Source: Nibrella saemangeumensis | Lineage (GTDB): Bacteria > Bacteroidota > Bacteroidia > Cytophagales > Spirosomataceae | Direction: 5' to 3' | Assembly: GCF_039541915.1 (NCBI RefSeq) | Contig: NZ_BAABHD010000078.1 | Coordinates: 57,641 to 121,640 of the forward strand | Length of the DNA stretch: 64,000 nucleotides | Part shown: one piece after another, positions 50,844 to 59,993 of the stretch | How positions within the stretch are numbered: position 1 is the stretch's first letter | Layout: every line of letters starts with the position of its first letter | Notes under the pieces: model-generated | The model's database searches: none | Seen by the model: only the letters and a program-made list of their open reading frames with translations | What the model was told of the DNA's origin: nothing | Translations under genes and position numbers: made by a program

Positions 50844-51287
50844 ATGAGAACTGTTCGTAACGTACTCGCCTTATTCCTTATTCTCGTCGCTTTGCCTACG
50901 CTGCTATCGGCCCAGTCTGCAAACTACAAGCAGCCCTTTCGTATCGACCAAAGCGGAGTAATTAAAGATGCCACTGGCTTAACCATGGGTTCTGTTTCCA
51001 AAGACCAGATTATCAAAAACCATGAAGGCGAGAAAATTGCTTTTATTGACAACCAGGGCAACTTAATTGATGCAAAAACCAACAAGAAGCTGGGCCGCAT
51101 TGGTAAAGATGGAAAGACCTATTACAATGCCAATGGCCAGGTTGAATTAATGGTCAAAGAGAATAGTAACACCTGCGACATTCTGGACACTAATGGAAAG
51201 AAAATTGGGAATGTCCACGCCAGCCTGAAAGGTTCAGCCTGTGCCCTTGCGTGTTTCCAGGAAAAACACATTGCCGCGAAGAAATGA
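50844..51287 (+). CDS. Secreted protein of unknown function
   Basis: 147 residues with a signal peptide (VLALFLILVALPTLLSAQ). The mature part is built of short repeats of the type G-x-I-x-D-x-x-G-x-x-x-G-x-(V/I): GVIKDATGLTMGSVSKDQ, GNLIDAKTNKKLGRIGKDG and CDILDTNGKKIGNVHASLKG. They look like stacked beta-hairpins. Near the end SACALACFQEKH has two Cys. No family recognised. It shares a 4-base ATGA overlap with the following membrane gene. Confidence 0.7.
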   Translation: MRTVRNVLALFLILVALPTLLSAQSANYKQPFRIDQSGVIKDATGLTMGSVSKDQIIKNHEGEKIAFIDNQGNLIDAKTNKKLGRIGKDGKTYYNANGQVELMVKENSNTCDILDTNGKKIGNVHASLKGSACALACFQEKHIAAKK

Positions 51288-51673
51288 ATCGTTCCTTAGC
51301 CTCCGTGCAGTATTTTGGGTATTACACTGTCCTAATGGGAAGCACACTCTTGTTTATACCGGGTGTGCTTCCCTTTTTTCTGGGGCCGGGGGTGGATACC
51401 AATATCTGGACCCGGCTACTGGGCTTTGTGCTCATCTGTTCCGGCTATTATTACATTCAATCTTCCCGGAAAGGTTTCCTTGACTTTGCCCGTTGGACGG
51501 TGCATACTCGCCTGGCTGCCAGTCTGGTAACCTTGGTGTTGGTCCTTTTCGAATTGGGATCCTGGCAATTTTTGCTGTTCGGCCTGGTGGATACCTCAGC
51601 TGGCTTGGTTACCGCCTATTTTCTGAGGCAGGAAACGTATTCAATGCGGGGAAAAGAAACGCATCGGATGTAA
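51284..51673 (+). CDS. Four-helix membrane protein of unknown function
   Basis: 129 residues from the ATG at 51284, which overlaps the upstream stop (ATGA) and is preferred to 51251. Four membrane helices are visible (FGYYTVLMGSTLLFIPGVLP, LLGFVLICSGYYYI, LAASLVTLVLVLFEL, FLLFGLVDTSAGLV). It resembles small DUF4345-like integral proteins in general layout, but the family is not certain. Probably translated together with the secreted protein before it. Confidence 0.6.
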   Translation: MNRSLASVQYFGYYTVLMGSTLLFIPGVLPFFLGPGVDTNIWTRLLGFVLICSGYYYIQSSRKGFLDFARWTVHTRLAASLVTLVLVLFELGSWQFLLFGLVDTSAGLVTAYFLRQETYSMRGKETHRM

Positions 51674-51695
51674 TTTGCGCGTCATCGACTCTTAA

Positions 51696-52500
51696 ATGGA
51701 CGCCAACGTTCCTACCCTTATTCGGCCGGCCTTGCACAATTACCTTGACCAGGTACACCAGCAATTGCCAGGGTTACTGCATGGATTTCACTTAGAAGGC
51801 TCTGTTGCCTTAGGGGACTTTAACGAACGCTTCAGCGATATTGATTTTATGGCGCTGCTGACGCGTCAAGCTACTTCACCTGAAATTAGAACCCTCCGCC
51901 AAATTCACCGTCAGGTTGAGCAGACATATCCATTCCCCCTGTCCGGTAGGTATTTCCCTGTGACTGATTTAACCCAATGGAAAGAGCCATTGGTAGAGCC
52001 ATTGGTATCCCAATTACATTTCCACGACGGGGTACTACAGCCCCTAATCCGACCCTTTGATCCGCATTCGGTCGAAGGATGGCTGCTCAAGTACCACGGC
52101 ATCACCTTGCTGGGGCCTGAAATTCGGATATTCCCCTTTTCGGTAAATTGGGCTATCGTGGTTGAGCGGATGCGAGAGAACCTAAATACGTATTGGAAAG
52201 GTTGGACCAGACACCCATACCGGCTCATGGTCATGCTATCGGATTGGGGTATTCAATGGACCGTATTGGGGTGCTGCGGCAGTTTTATTCCTTGCGGGAA
52301 CACTCCATAACAACGAAAGTGAAAGCCGGTGTGTATGGCCTTACCTGCCTTCCGCCACGCTGGCACCCGCTGATTGAAGAAGCCATCGCTATCCGGGAAA
52401 AGGGACGCCCATCCTTATTGCCTATCCGTCCAGGCCGAATGTATAAGGCCGTGGGTTTCTCCGCTTTATTATTCAAAAATGTAACGAAGAGTTCCCCGGC
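51696..52500 (+). pseudogene. AadA-like nucleotidyltransferase, frameshifted and 3'-truncated
   Basis: From ATG 51696 the frame has a nucleotidyltransferase motif (LEGSVALGDFNERFSDIDFM, G-S...D-x-D) and the later segments of the aminoglycoside adenylyltransferase family. At about 52270 coding jumps frame: WTVLG in the first continues as VLRQFYSLREHSITTKVKAG and then VYGLTCLPPRWHPLIEEAI in the second. A loss of one G from the GGGG run at this point explains it. The second frame then runs into sequence antisense to the next gene with no proper stop near 52500, so the 3' end was probably lost when the second cus operon joined. Antibiotic resistance is unlikely as it stands. Confidence 0.7.
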
Positions 52501-52518
52501 CTCCAGGGCAGCACGCAG

Positions 52519-53646
52519 TCAGTGTTGGTGTGAGGTGTTGGCCCCTCGGCGCAGGATGAATTCACTATTGAGCAGGTATGCGCCGGATTTGATTATTTGT
52601 TCACCCGCTTCTATTCCAGACCGGATTTCAACTTCGCCTGCATTCTCCAGGCCTGTTTCCACCCGGCGTCGCTCCAGCACACCCTTGCCGGTATCGACCC
52701 AGACCATTACCATACCGGCCGTGGTAATCAGGGCGGATTTAGGAATCACCAGCGCTGTTTTCTGTTTGCCGGCGATTTGGACATTCGCCATCATTCCTGG
52801 CTTTATCCGGCCGGAGGGATTAGTTATCTGAATGCGTACCAGGCTTACCTTTTGATTTGGCTCCAGTGAAGGATTGTGGTAAACAAATTTTCCAGTAAAA
52901 ACCTCGCCAGAGAACTCCTCAAAGCTTACCTGTGCGGAAAAAACATTCCGGATGGCCGGAATGTCCTGCGCATAGACGATGGTTTCGACCCATACCGTGT
53001 TCAGATCGGCCAGTCGAAGCACTGGGCTTCCCGCCTGCACATACTCCCCTTCTTTCACGTATAGATCAGACACGTAACCGCCAAAAGGGCTGAAATACGG
53101 TACCCAGGCCGGGACCTTCCGTTCAAGACGTATTCGGTTAATTTCAGTGTCACTTAAGCCCAATACGATCAACTTTCGCCGGGCACTTTCAGTAAGTGAT
53201 TTGGCCAGGTCAGTGTACCGGATGGTATCGGCAGCATTGAGCGCGGCTACGTAGCTGGCCATATCACTCATGAGCGATTCGCTATAGATGCCGTAGACTA
53301 CCTGCCCTTTTTCAATGTAGGTACCGGGGCTGCGGAAAAACAATTTTTCGATGCGACCAGGGACGCGAGCGGTCAGCTCCTGCACCGTTCGTTCATTCAA
53401 GGCAACGGTACCGGTAAACTGGCGGTTGGTACTAATGGGTTTAACCTGGGCTACCTGCGTTCGAATGTTGGCGACAGTCCGTAGCTGATCCTCCAGATAG
53501 AGTGTATCTGGAATGGGCAGACCATGGCCGGCATGTTCATCGGCTGTCGGCGCTTGGTGTTGATGCTCCCCGGTTAACAAGCTATTCCGGCTGTCGCAGG
53601 CGGTTAACAGCGCAAAAAGAACGTATATCGAAATCAGCGGTTTCAT
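52519..53646 (-). CDS. cusB: CusB-type adaptor (operon 2, second adaptor)
   Basis: 375 residues. Signal with lipobox-like ALLTAC, a short His-rich start (GEHQHQAPTADEHAGHG) and the adaptor core: TARVPGRIEKLFFRSPGTYI, coiled coil, FSPFGGYVSDLYVKEGEYVQ and AGSPVLRLADLNTVWVET, ending in EFILRRGANTSHQH. It corresponds to the 38543 adaptor of operon 1 but lacks both the heavy-metal-binding domain and DUF3347. It is the last gene of the operon; its partner adaptor ends 2 bases upstream. Confidence 0.87.
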   Translation of the reverse strand: MKPLISIYVLFALLTACDSRNSLLTGEHQHQAPTADEHAGHGLPIPDTLYLEDQLRTVANIRTQVAQVKPISTNRQFTGTVALNERTVQELTARVPGRIEKLFFRSPGTYIEKGQVVYGIYSESLMSDMASYVAALNAADTIRYTDLAKSLTESARRKLIVLGLSDTEINRIRLERKVPAWVPYFSPFGGYVSDLYVKEGEYVQAGSPVLRLADLNTVWVETIVYAQDIPAIRNVFSAQVSFEEFSGEVFTGKFVYHNPSLEPNQKVSLVRIQITNPSGRIKPGMMANVQIAGKQKTALVIPKSALITTAGMVMVWVDTGKGVLERRRVETGLENAGEVEIRSGIEAGEQIIKSGAYLLNSEFILRRGANTSHQH

Positions 53647-53648
53647 AG

Positions 53649-54932
53649 CTATTGAGGTAGCGAGATTAAACTTTCACTATCGGTCAGGTAGCCGGCATCC
53701 AGCGCAATTTCATCACCGGCCGAGAGCCCTTTCTTCACTTCAATCTGGTCGCCGGATCGGTGGCCTGTCACCACCTGGCGGGCTTCAAACTGCTTCTTGC
53801 CGCCCGCTGCTTTGCCTTTCACCACCCACACTACTTGCCGGTTACCTAAATCATAAACGCTGGAGACGGGTATCCAATGCTGACCCGTAGCAACCGACCG
53901 GATTTGACCCGTGAGCAGCGAGTTTACCTTGAGCTTACCGTCTGCGTTGCGGAGATAGGTCCGGACACTAACCGATTTCTGACCCGCCTGGTAGACCGGC
54001 TCGACGTATCGAATCTGGGTGTGAATGAGCTTGTCCGGCGCAAGCTCACTGGTCAGTGTGACGGGCTGGTTAACCTGAATCTGGTGCTGTTTGGGTGCTG
54101 GCGACAGTATGCCCCAAACGGTTTGAAGGTCGTTGATGCTAAAAAGCGTTTCACCGGCATTGACATAACTACCTTCTCTGAGCCTACCTGCCGGCTTAGC
54201 GTAAACCGGGGTGCTTGAATTCTGATTGACGCTGCCCATGTCGCCAGACATGCTCTCCTGGCTATTGGCTGCCGCGGGCATGACCGGCCCAGCCTGCTTC
54301 TGAGTGTCGTCCCAGATTACGTAGCCGGTATAAGGACTGTAAACCGAAAGGGTTAGGACCGGACGATCAGCCTCCCCTATATGCCTGATCTGGTTGGCAG
54401 ACAAACCTAACAGGCTTAGTTTTTTTCGGCTGATTTCCAGCAGCGTGGAGTCAGCACCGGCCCCAAGCAGGTACTTGTATTCATCCTGATAGGTACTTAG
54501 TTCCGGGCTGTAGAGATCCAGCAACTTCTCGCCTTTGCGCACAAACTGAAAGGCGTAGCGCACGTACAGTTTTTCAATGCGTCCGCCCACGCGAATGGCT
54601 ACGTTACGGCTTCGACGCGGGTCGATAGCTATATAACCCGTCAGGTTCAGCGGTGTCGCTTCTCCAATGCCGGCTACGGTTATGGTTTTCTGGCTCGACA
54701 GCACCAGCCGGTTGGGCGAGTCTGTAACCTCCGCCAGCCCCAATGAATCAGGCGCCTTGGTATGGCCGGCAGGCTGTGAAGGCGCCTGATGCCCTAAATG
54801 TTCAGCAGGTTCGGAATGCAGCTTCGAGGTGTCGTCTCCGGCACGGCACTGCCAGCAGGCGACGGCGACGACTAGTACCAGTCCTAAACGCCAGCTGGCT
54901 ACACTGATCCGGTTAGGGTTGCTCTGTTTCAT
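53649..54932 (-). CDS. cusB: CusB-type adaptor (operon 2, first adaptor)
   Basis: 427 residues. Export signal (VLVVAVACWQC) and a His-rich region (EPAEHLGHQAPSQPAGHTK). The core repeats the adaptor of operon 1 closely: RVGGRIEKLYVRYAFQFVRK, KKLSLLGLSANQIRHIG, SVYSPYTGYVIW, and an end DSESLISLPQ like the DSESF end of the 37119 product. A Met/Ser/Gln insert (SQESMSGDMGSVNQNSS) replaces the Gly/Met-rich loop. No heavy-metal-binding domain. Its start overlaps the TolC gene by 20 bases. Confidence 0.87.
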   Translation of the reverse strand: MKQSNPNRISVASWRLGLVLVVAVACWQCRAGDDTSKLHSEPAEHLGHQAPSQPAGHTKAPDSLGLAEVTDSPNRLVLSSQKTITVAGIGEATPLNLTGYIAIDPRRSRNVAIRVGGRIEKLYVRYAFQFVRKGEKLLDLYSPELSTYQDEYKYLLGAGADSTLLEISRKKLSLLGLSANQIRHIGEADRPVLTLSVYSPYTGYVIWDDTQKQAGPVMPAAANSQESMSGDMGSVNQNSSTPVYAKPAGRLREGSYVNAGETLFSINDLQTVWGILSPAPKQHQIQVNQPVTLTSELAPDKLIHTQIRYVEPVYQAGQKSVSVRTYLRNADGKLKVNSLLTGQIRSVATGQHWIPVSSVYDLGNRQVVWVVKGKAAGGKKQFEARQVVTGHRSGDQIEVKKGLSAGDEIALDAGYLTDSESLISLPQ

Positions 54933-56196
54933 AATCCATACCGGCTTGTACTAAAAGAACCGACAACTGCTTGTCGAGGTAGGTCAGCCGCTTCATCAGC
55001 AACATATCCCAGGCATCCAGCAGCACGAACAGGCTGCCTGTATTCTGCCGGTAAGCTATCAGACTGGCATCAAAGTTTTTCTGGTAAGCCGGCAGGATCT
55101 CCGACTGATAGGCCTGCAACTGAGCGTTTTCGTAGTGGAGCATGGCTATTTTTTCGGCCAGCATTTGTTGGGCCATCAGCACCATCGTTTCCTTTTCCCG
55201 CTGCATAGCACTGATATCGAATTGCATCGATTTAACATCAGCCTTAAACATTGGCGACGACCAGGGAGCCAGTGGCAGGGTAATCATCCCCATCACAGAG
55301 ACTTGATTCGGCATACTCAGCATCTGCATGTGCTCGACCCGAACCCCGAAGTCTGGCTTGCGGGAGGAGGCCATTACCTGCCGGCTCAGTTCCATGCTTT
55401 GGATAGTATGGCTCATCGCCAGTACATCACTACGGCGGTCAATTAATAATGGCTGAGGGGTGAACGAGGAAGTTGGTAGTACCAACAAGGTATCAATTTG
55501 AAAGGCAGTCTGGGGTGGCCGGTTCATCAGCGTATTGAGGCCGATGGTAGCCTGGACAACCGCTGATTCCTGCATCAGTTGCATGGTTTTCAATTCGCTC
55601 AGCTTCGCTTCAACCTTGAAGACCTGGCTCAGGTCGGTCTGGTTGTAGCGGTAGTTCTGGCGGGCTGTACTGAGCAGTAGCCGCAGCGACTGCTCGCTCT
55701 CAGCCAGTATCCGCACTTTTCGTTCGGCTACATACCGCTGAAAGTAGTAAGTCTTTGTCTGCATCCGTAGCTCATTTTTCGTCCACGAAGCTTTAGCTCG
55801 TTCGATTTGTGTCAGCGAGAGCAGATAATCCCGCTTCAGGGTTCGCTTTACCGGATTGGTAATCATCTGCTCGGCGGTAACCATCACACCAGCCTGGTTC
55901 ATGGGCAAATCCATTTCCTTCAGAACGGCGGTCCGGTACGGAAATCGGTTCAGCCCCACTGATATCTGCGGAGCCATGAGGCTACGGGCACCCTCCGCCT
56001 TGCCCTGCAATGCCTGGATATTGTCCTCATATTGCTGAATCCTAGGATACGACTCCTCAACCACTGCCAACACCTGCTGAAGGCTTAACGAAGATGAGGG
56101 TTGACCCACTACGATCCGGGACGTACTCACGACTAAGCCAAAGCAGAATAGCCATCGGCTTAGCTTCTTAATTGTGTATGTAGGTGATGTTTTCAT
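54913..56196 (-). CDS. cusC: TolC-family channel (CusC-like, operon 2)
   Basis: 427 residues with a signal peptide (WLFCFGLVVSTSRIVVGQ) and TolC-type helical repeats (LSLQQVLAVVEESYPRIQQY, ARSLMAPQISVGLNRFPYR, LMNRPPQTAFQIDT, FVLLDAWDMLLMKRLTYLD). It corresponds to the 35750 gene of operon 1 but has no ARPGQ repeats after the signal. It overlaps the stop of the cusA C-half by 4 bases (ATGA), so translation is coupled. Confidence 0.87.
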   Translation of the reverse strand: MKTSPTYTIKKLSRWLFCFGLVVSTSRIVVGQPSSSLSLQQVLAVVEESYPRIQQYEDNIQALQGKAEGARSLMAPQISVGLNRFPYRTAVLKEMDLPMNQAGVMVTAEQMITNPVKRTLKRDYLLSLTQIERAKASWTKNELRMQTKTYYFQRYVAERKVRILAESEQSLRLLLSTARQNYRYNQTDLSQVFKVEAKLSELKTMQLMQESAVVQATIGLNTLMNRPPQTAFQIDTLLVLPTSSFTPQPLLIDRRSDVLAMSHTIQSMELSRQVMASSRKPDFGVRVEHMQMLSMPNQVSVMGMITLPLAPWSSPMFKADVKSMQFDISAMQREKETMVLMAQQMLAEKIAMLHYENAQLQAYQSEILPAYQKNFDASLIAYRQNTGSLFVLLDAWDMLLMKRLTYLDKQLSVLLVQAGMDYETEQP

Positions 56197-58121
56197 TCGG
56201 CTTCAACGACTTGTAGATCAGCTTGGCGATACTTTCTAAATTCCCATTCCTTTACCAGCGCACAGATGACCGGCAGGACAATGAGCGCGTATAGGGTTGA
56301 GGAGACCAGTCCGAATACGTAGGGCAATGTCAGTGGAATCATCACATCGCTGCCGGGTCCGGTAGAGGCCAGCACCGGGTATAGCCCCAGCATATCGACG
56401 GTTACGGTCATCAATACCGGTCGAATCCGCAGGACGGCTCCGCCGAAGATGGCGTCTTCGATATCGGCCGGGCTGATAGGTTCTTTATTGTGCTTTTTGC
56501 GGCTGACCATCTCGTCTACCGAGCCATTCATGTAGGTCAGTATCAGTACCCCTGTTTCCATGGCTACCCCAAACAGGGCAATCAGCCCCACTATTACCGA
56601 GACAGAAATATTGACTCCATAGACATGCAGGGAGAGAATACCGCCAATTAGCGCTATGGGCATGCCACTGAGCACAATCAAAACGTCCCGCACGGATCGG
56701 AAGGTGAAGTACAAGACAAAGGCAATGATGAGTAGAACTAACGGAAGGATGATTTTCAGCTTGTTCTGGGCGCTGACCTGGTGTTCATACTGACCACTCC
56801 ATTCGATAAAATACCCGGCAGGCAGCTTTTTGAAGTGCTGCTCCAGCCGCTGTTTAGCGTCGCTGACCACACTACCCATATCCCTTCCCCGGGCATTGAA
56901 CAGAACGGTACCGCGCAACAAGGCGTTTTCGGAGGTAATCATCGGCGGCCCCTCCTTGATGGCAATATCCACGACCGCCGACAACGGAATGGTGCCGTAC
57001 TGCTCGGTTTGCACCGGAATGCGTTTAAGATCCGACAAATCCCGGCGGAAGTCCTGCGCCAGACGCAGGTTTACGCTGAACCGCTCGCGACCCTCTACGG
57101 TGTTGGTCAGGGTCATACCCCCCAGTGCCGTTTCGATAATCATGGTCACATCCTCGACATCCAGCCCGTACCGACCCAGTTCGCTGCGTTTGATCTTCAG
57201 CTCGATGTACTTGCCACCGGTCAGTTCCTCCACGTACAAATCGGCCAAACCGTTGATGCCGCGCAGAGACGTTGCGATCTCGCGGGAGAGTGCATAGATG
57301 CTGTCGAGGTTATTGCCGTAAACCTTAATGCCGACATCGGTGCGGATACCCGTCGAGAGCATGTTGATGCGGTTGATGATAGGCATGGTCCAACCAACTG
57401 TCACGCCAGGGATGCGCACCTTCTCGTTCATCTCCGCAATAAGCTGCTGGGTGGTCATGCCCGCTCGCCACTCGGAGCGGGGTTTTAGCACGATAAACGT
57501 CTCAATCATACTGAGCGGGGCATTGTCGGTGGCGGTGCTGGCCCGACCCGCTTTGCCCAGTACATTTTCGACTTCGGGAAAGCTCTTCAGGATTTTGTCC
57601 TGCACCTGCAGGATACGCTTGGCTTCGGTGTAGGAAATATCCGGCAGCGTCACGGGCATCATCAGCAGCGAGCCCTCGTCGAGGGGAGGCATAAACTCCG
57701 TACCGGTTCGGAGGACGAGTGGAAGGCTCAGGGCCACCAGCAGCAGGATGACAGCCAGCGTTATTCTTTTCCAGCGCAGGCAAAAGCGGACTACGGGACC
57801 GAAGACGACGATAAAGAAACGGGATACTGGGTTGCGGCTTTCGGGTACCAGCCGGCCCCGAATAAAGACCCGCATCGCCATCGGCAGAATAAACAGGGTT
57901 ACAATGGCCGAACCAATCAAGCAGAAGGTCTTGGTCAGCACCAGAGGTGTAAACAGTTTTTTCTCCTGTCCGGACAGAAACAGCAGCGGAGCAAAGGAGA
58001 TGAGCGTTATCAGTATGGAAAAGAACACGGCCCGTCCAATGGTTTGGGCGGAGCTTTCCAGAGACGCAATGCGCTGCTCTTCCGGTAGTTCACGGGTATG
58101 ACCGATGCGGAGCTTTTTCAT
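56193..58121 (-). CDS. cusA: CusA-type RND pump, C-terminal half (operon 2)
   Basis: 642 residues beginning in the loop after helix 4 (RIGHTRELPEEQRIASLESS) and holding helices 5-12 and the second porter lobe. LSMIETFIVLKP and RINMLSTGIRTDVGIKV keep the two Met segments of copper pumps. Its ATG overlaps the stop of the N-half by one base (TGATG), a coupled junction in a different frame. This shows a stable two-gene arrangement rather than a damaged single gene. Confidence 0.88.
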   Translation of the reverse strand: MKKLRIGHTRELPEEQRIASLESSAQTIGRAVFFSILITLISFAPLLFLSGQEKKLFTPLVLTKTFCLIGSAIVTLFILPMAMRVFIRGRLVPESRNPVSRFFIVVFGPVVRFCLRWKRITLAVILLLVALSLPLVLRTGTEFMPPLDEGSLLMMPVTLPDISYTEAKRILQVQDKILKSFPEVENVLGKAGRASTATDNAPLSMIETFIVLKPRSEWRAGMTTQQLIAEMNEKVRIPGVTVGWTMPIINRINMLSTGIRTDVGIKVYGNNLDSIYALSREIATSLRGINGLADLYVEELTGGKYIELKIKRSELGRYGLDVEDVTMIIETALGGMTLTNTVEGRERFSVNLRLAQDFRRDLSDLKRIPVQTEQYGTIPLSAVVDIAIKEGPPMITSENALLRGTVLFNARGRDMGSVVSDAKQRLEQHFKKLPAGYFIEWSGQYEHQVSAQNKLKIILPLVLLIIAFVLYFTFRSVRDVLIVLSGMPIALIGGILSLHVYGVNISVSVIVGLIALFGVAMETGVLILTYMNGSVDEMVSRKKHNKEPISPADIEDAIFGGAVLRIRPVLMTVTVDMLGLYPVLASTGPGSDVMIPLTLPYVFGLVSSTLYALIVLPVICALVKEWEFRKYRQADLQVVEAE

Positions 58122-59410
58122 CAGGCGTCTGGTTGTTGGTCATCGATGTGTAACACCTGATTGGTAAGCTGACGGTAGCCGTTTTCGGCCATAACAATGC
58201 CCGAATCCACCAGGTCACCAACGGCCAGGGCTACCCCACCGAGCGACATCAGGTTGGAGGTGACCCCAAAAGTCTTCATCAAAATAAAGCCAATCAGAAT
58301 CGACAAGGGAATGTTGATAATGGCCACCAGGCCGCTGCCGAAGTGGAACAGGAAGATCAGCACGACGATGGACACCATAATGACCTCTTCGGAAATGGAT
58401 TCCTTCAGCGTATCAATGGCACCGTTGATGAGCTCGCTGCGGTCGTAGGCAACATTAAAGGTTACGCCCGGTGGTAGCCCTTTCTGGACCTGGGCAAGTT
58501 TAGTCTTCACCCGCTCAATGACATCTTTGGCATTTTCACCGTAGCGCATCACCACAATGCCACCCACAACTTCGCCTTCACCGTTTTCATCGGTGATGCC
58601 CAGCCGGAGTTCACCGCCCATCTGAATCGTAGCGACCTGCTGGAGGGTAATAGGGATGGAATTATAGGTACCCACCGGAATATTCTTCACATCCTCCAGG
58701 CTTTTGATATAGCCAAGGCCCTTAATGAGGTAGCCGGTGTCATTCATTTCAAAAAGACTTCCGCCCACATCGCGGTTGTTGCGGCTGACGGCACTGAGCA
58801 CCTTCATTAATGGAATGTTGTAATAGACCAGCTTATTGGGGTTGATGACTACCTGGTATTGCTTTTGAAAGCCGCCGAAGGAGGCGACCTCGCTGACACC
58901 CGCTACGTTCTGCAGGGCAAACTTGACGTACCAGTCCTGAATGGCCCGAAGTTCACCCAGATTGTAGTCGGTACCCTGTAAGGTATACCAATACACGTGA
59001 CCTACGCCAGTGCCGTCGGGGCCAATGGTAGGCGTAATGCCTGGCGGTAGCAACTTTTGGGCGTAACTGAGCCGCTCCAGTACGCGGGAGCGTGCCCAAT
59101 AGATGTCGACATCATCCTGGAAGATGACAAAGACGAAACTCATGCCAAACATGGACGAGGCCCGCACCGACTTTATCCTGGGAATACCCTGTAGGTTCGC
59201 CACGAGTGGATAGGTGATCTGGTCCTCCATAATCTGGGGATTGCGGCCCATCCACTCAGTGTAGATAATGACCTGGTTTTCGGACAGATCGGGAATTGCA
59301 TCAACGGGAGTGGTATAAATTGAATACAAGCCGGCAAACACAATCAGAGCAATACCGATGCTGACGAAAAAGCGGTTGTGAACCGACCAGGAAATTATTT
59401 TTTCAATCAT
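58121..59410 (-). CDS. cusA: CusA-type RND pump, N-terminal half (operon 2)
   Basis: 429 residues from the ATG at 59410. The longer frame from 59458 begins inside the -7 element and is rejected. Helix 1 (IISWSVHNRFFVSIGIALIV), first porter lobe, helices 2-4 and the motif VALAVGDLVDSGIVMAENGY, the Cu/Ag-type form. It stops soon after helix 4 with a short tail (TNQVLHIDDQQPDA), at almost the same place as the operon 1 protein. Confidence 0.88.
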   Translation of the reverse strand: MIEKIISWSVHNRFFVSIGIALIVFAGLYSIYTTPVDAIPDLSENQVIIYTEWMGRNPQIMEDQITYPLVANLQGIPRIKSVRASSMFGMSFVFVIFQDDVDIYWARSRVLERLSYAQKLLPPGITPTIGPDGTGVGHVYWYTLQGTDYNLGELRAIQDWYVKFALQNVAGVSEVASFGGFQKQYQVVINPNKLVYYNIPLMKVLSAVSRNNRDVGGSLFEMNDTGYLIKGLGYIKSLEDVKNIPVGTYNSIPITLQQVATIQMGGELRLGITDENGEGEVVGGIVVMRYGENAKDVIERVKTKLAQVQKGLPPGVTFNVAYDRSELINGAIDTLKESISEEVIMVSIVVLIFLFHFGSGLVAIINIPLSILIGFILMKTFGVTSNLMSLGGVALAVGDLVDSGIVMAENGYRQLTNQVLHIDDQQPDA

Positions 59411-59455
59411 AGGGGAGTAGCTTTCAACGTAGGGTGCAGCGTCGGCCCCCTTCCA

Positions 59456-59463
59456 CAAAGCTA
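59456..59463 (-). promoter_or_regulatory. -7 element of cus operon 2
   Basis: The minus strand reads TAGCTTTG, a perfect TAnnTTTG, with flanks (GAATAGCTTTGTGG) identical over 14 bases to the promoter of HMA-AraC gene 2. No pair of 11-bp repeats is found at the expected distance, so this operon is probably regulated differently. A short inverted repeat CTGA-N6-TCAG lies about 45-60 bases upstream. Confidence 0.65.
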
Positions 59464-59993
59464 TTCTGCCTGGTGAGTACTACCTATGACGGTTGGCAGG
59501 TCCTGGCCTGATACAAGTCAGTAGTTGTTTAGTCCTTAATGGATTAGAGTATGTAATTAATAAGTAAGTTCGTGAAAGGTAGAATTGAGCTTCTAACCCC
59601 TGGTTGAATTTCTCACGCAATGCTTTTTTAAGGAGAATACTAACCGAGTTGATGTTTGATAGTAGAAAATGAAACCACCCCCTCCCCTACTCCACCCACA
59701 TAGCTTGATGTAGGCGCGGTTTAATGCCAGAATTATCCGATGCAGAGTGTTGCATGGGTAAAGTACTAGATAGATCCATGTACCAGTTTAACGTTGAGGC
59801 ATCAAGCCTTTCCAGTTCGTAACGCCATAATACGTAGATACAAGTAGTGTAATGCGGTTTAATACGGTGGAGAAACTTCACCACTAAATGTCAGTAATCG
59901 GCTCGGATAAGTTGCTAATGAGTGGGCTTTACCTGTAGATAGTGTTGTCGGTTACGTTCAACTGCCAAAGTACGGCATTAGCCGCTCGCTCAT
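59464..59993. other. Intergenic region between cus operon 2 and the plasmid/phage-like genes
   Basis: 530 bases. It marks the change from metal-resistance genes to accessory genes. On the minus strand 59687-59884 holds a 65-codon frame from a GTG (KFLHRIKPHYTTCIYVLWRY then ELERLDASTLNWYMDL) that might be a real small gene or a remnant. No integrase site, transposon end or tRNA was recognised. Confidence 0.4.
59687..59884 (-). CDS. Possible small hypothetical gene
   Basis: 65 residues from a GTG start, no known domain. Amino-acid use looks coding (aromatic and charged residues in a helix-like pattern), but there is no promoter or partner gene to support it. Confidence 0.3.
   Translation of the reverse strand: MVKFLHRIKPHYTTCIYVLWRYELERLDASTLNWYMDLSSTLPMQHSASDNSGIKPRLHQAMWVE

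Noticed and set aside
56781..57488. 235-residue open frame opposite the cusA C-half of operon 2
   Set aside because: Antisense shadow; the overlapping pump gene explains the open frame.
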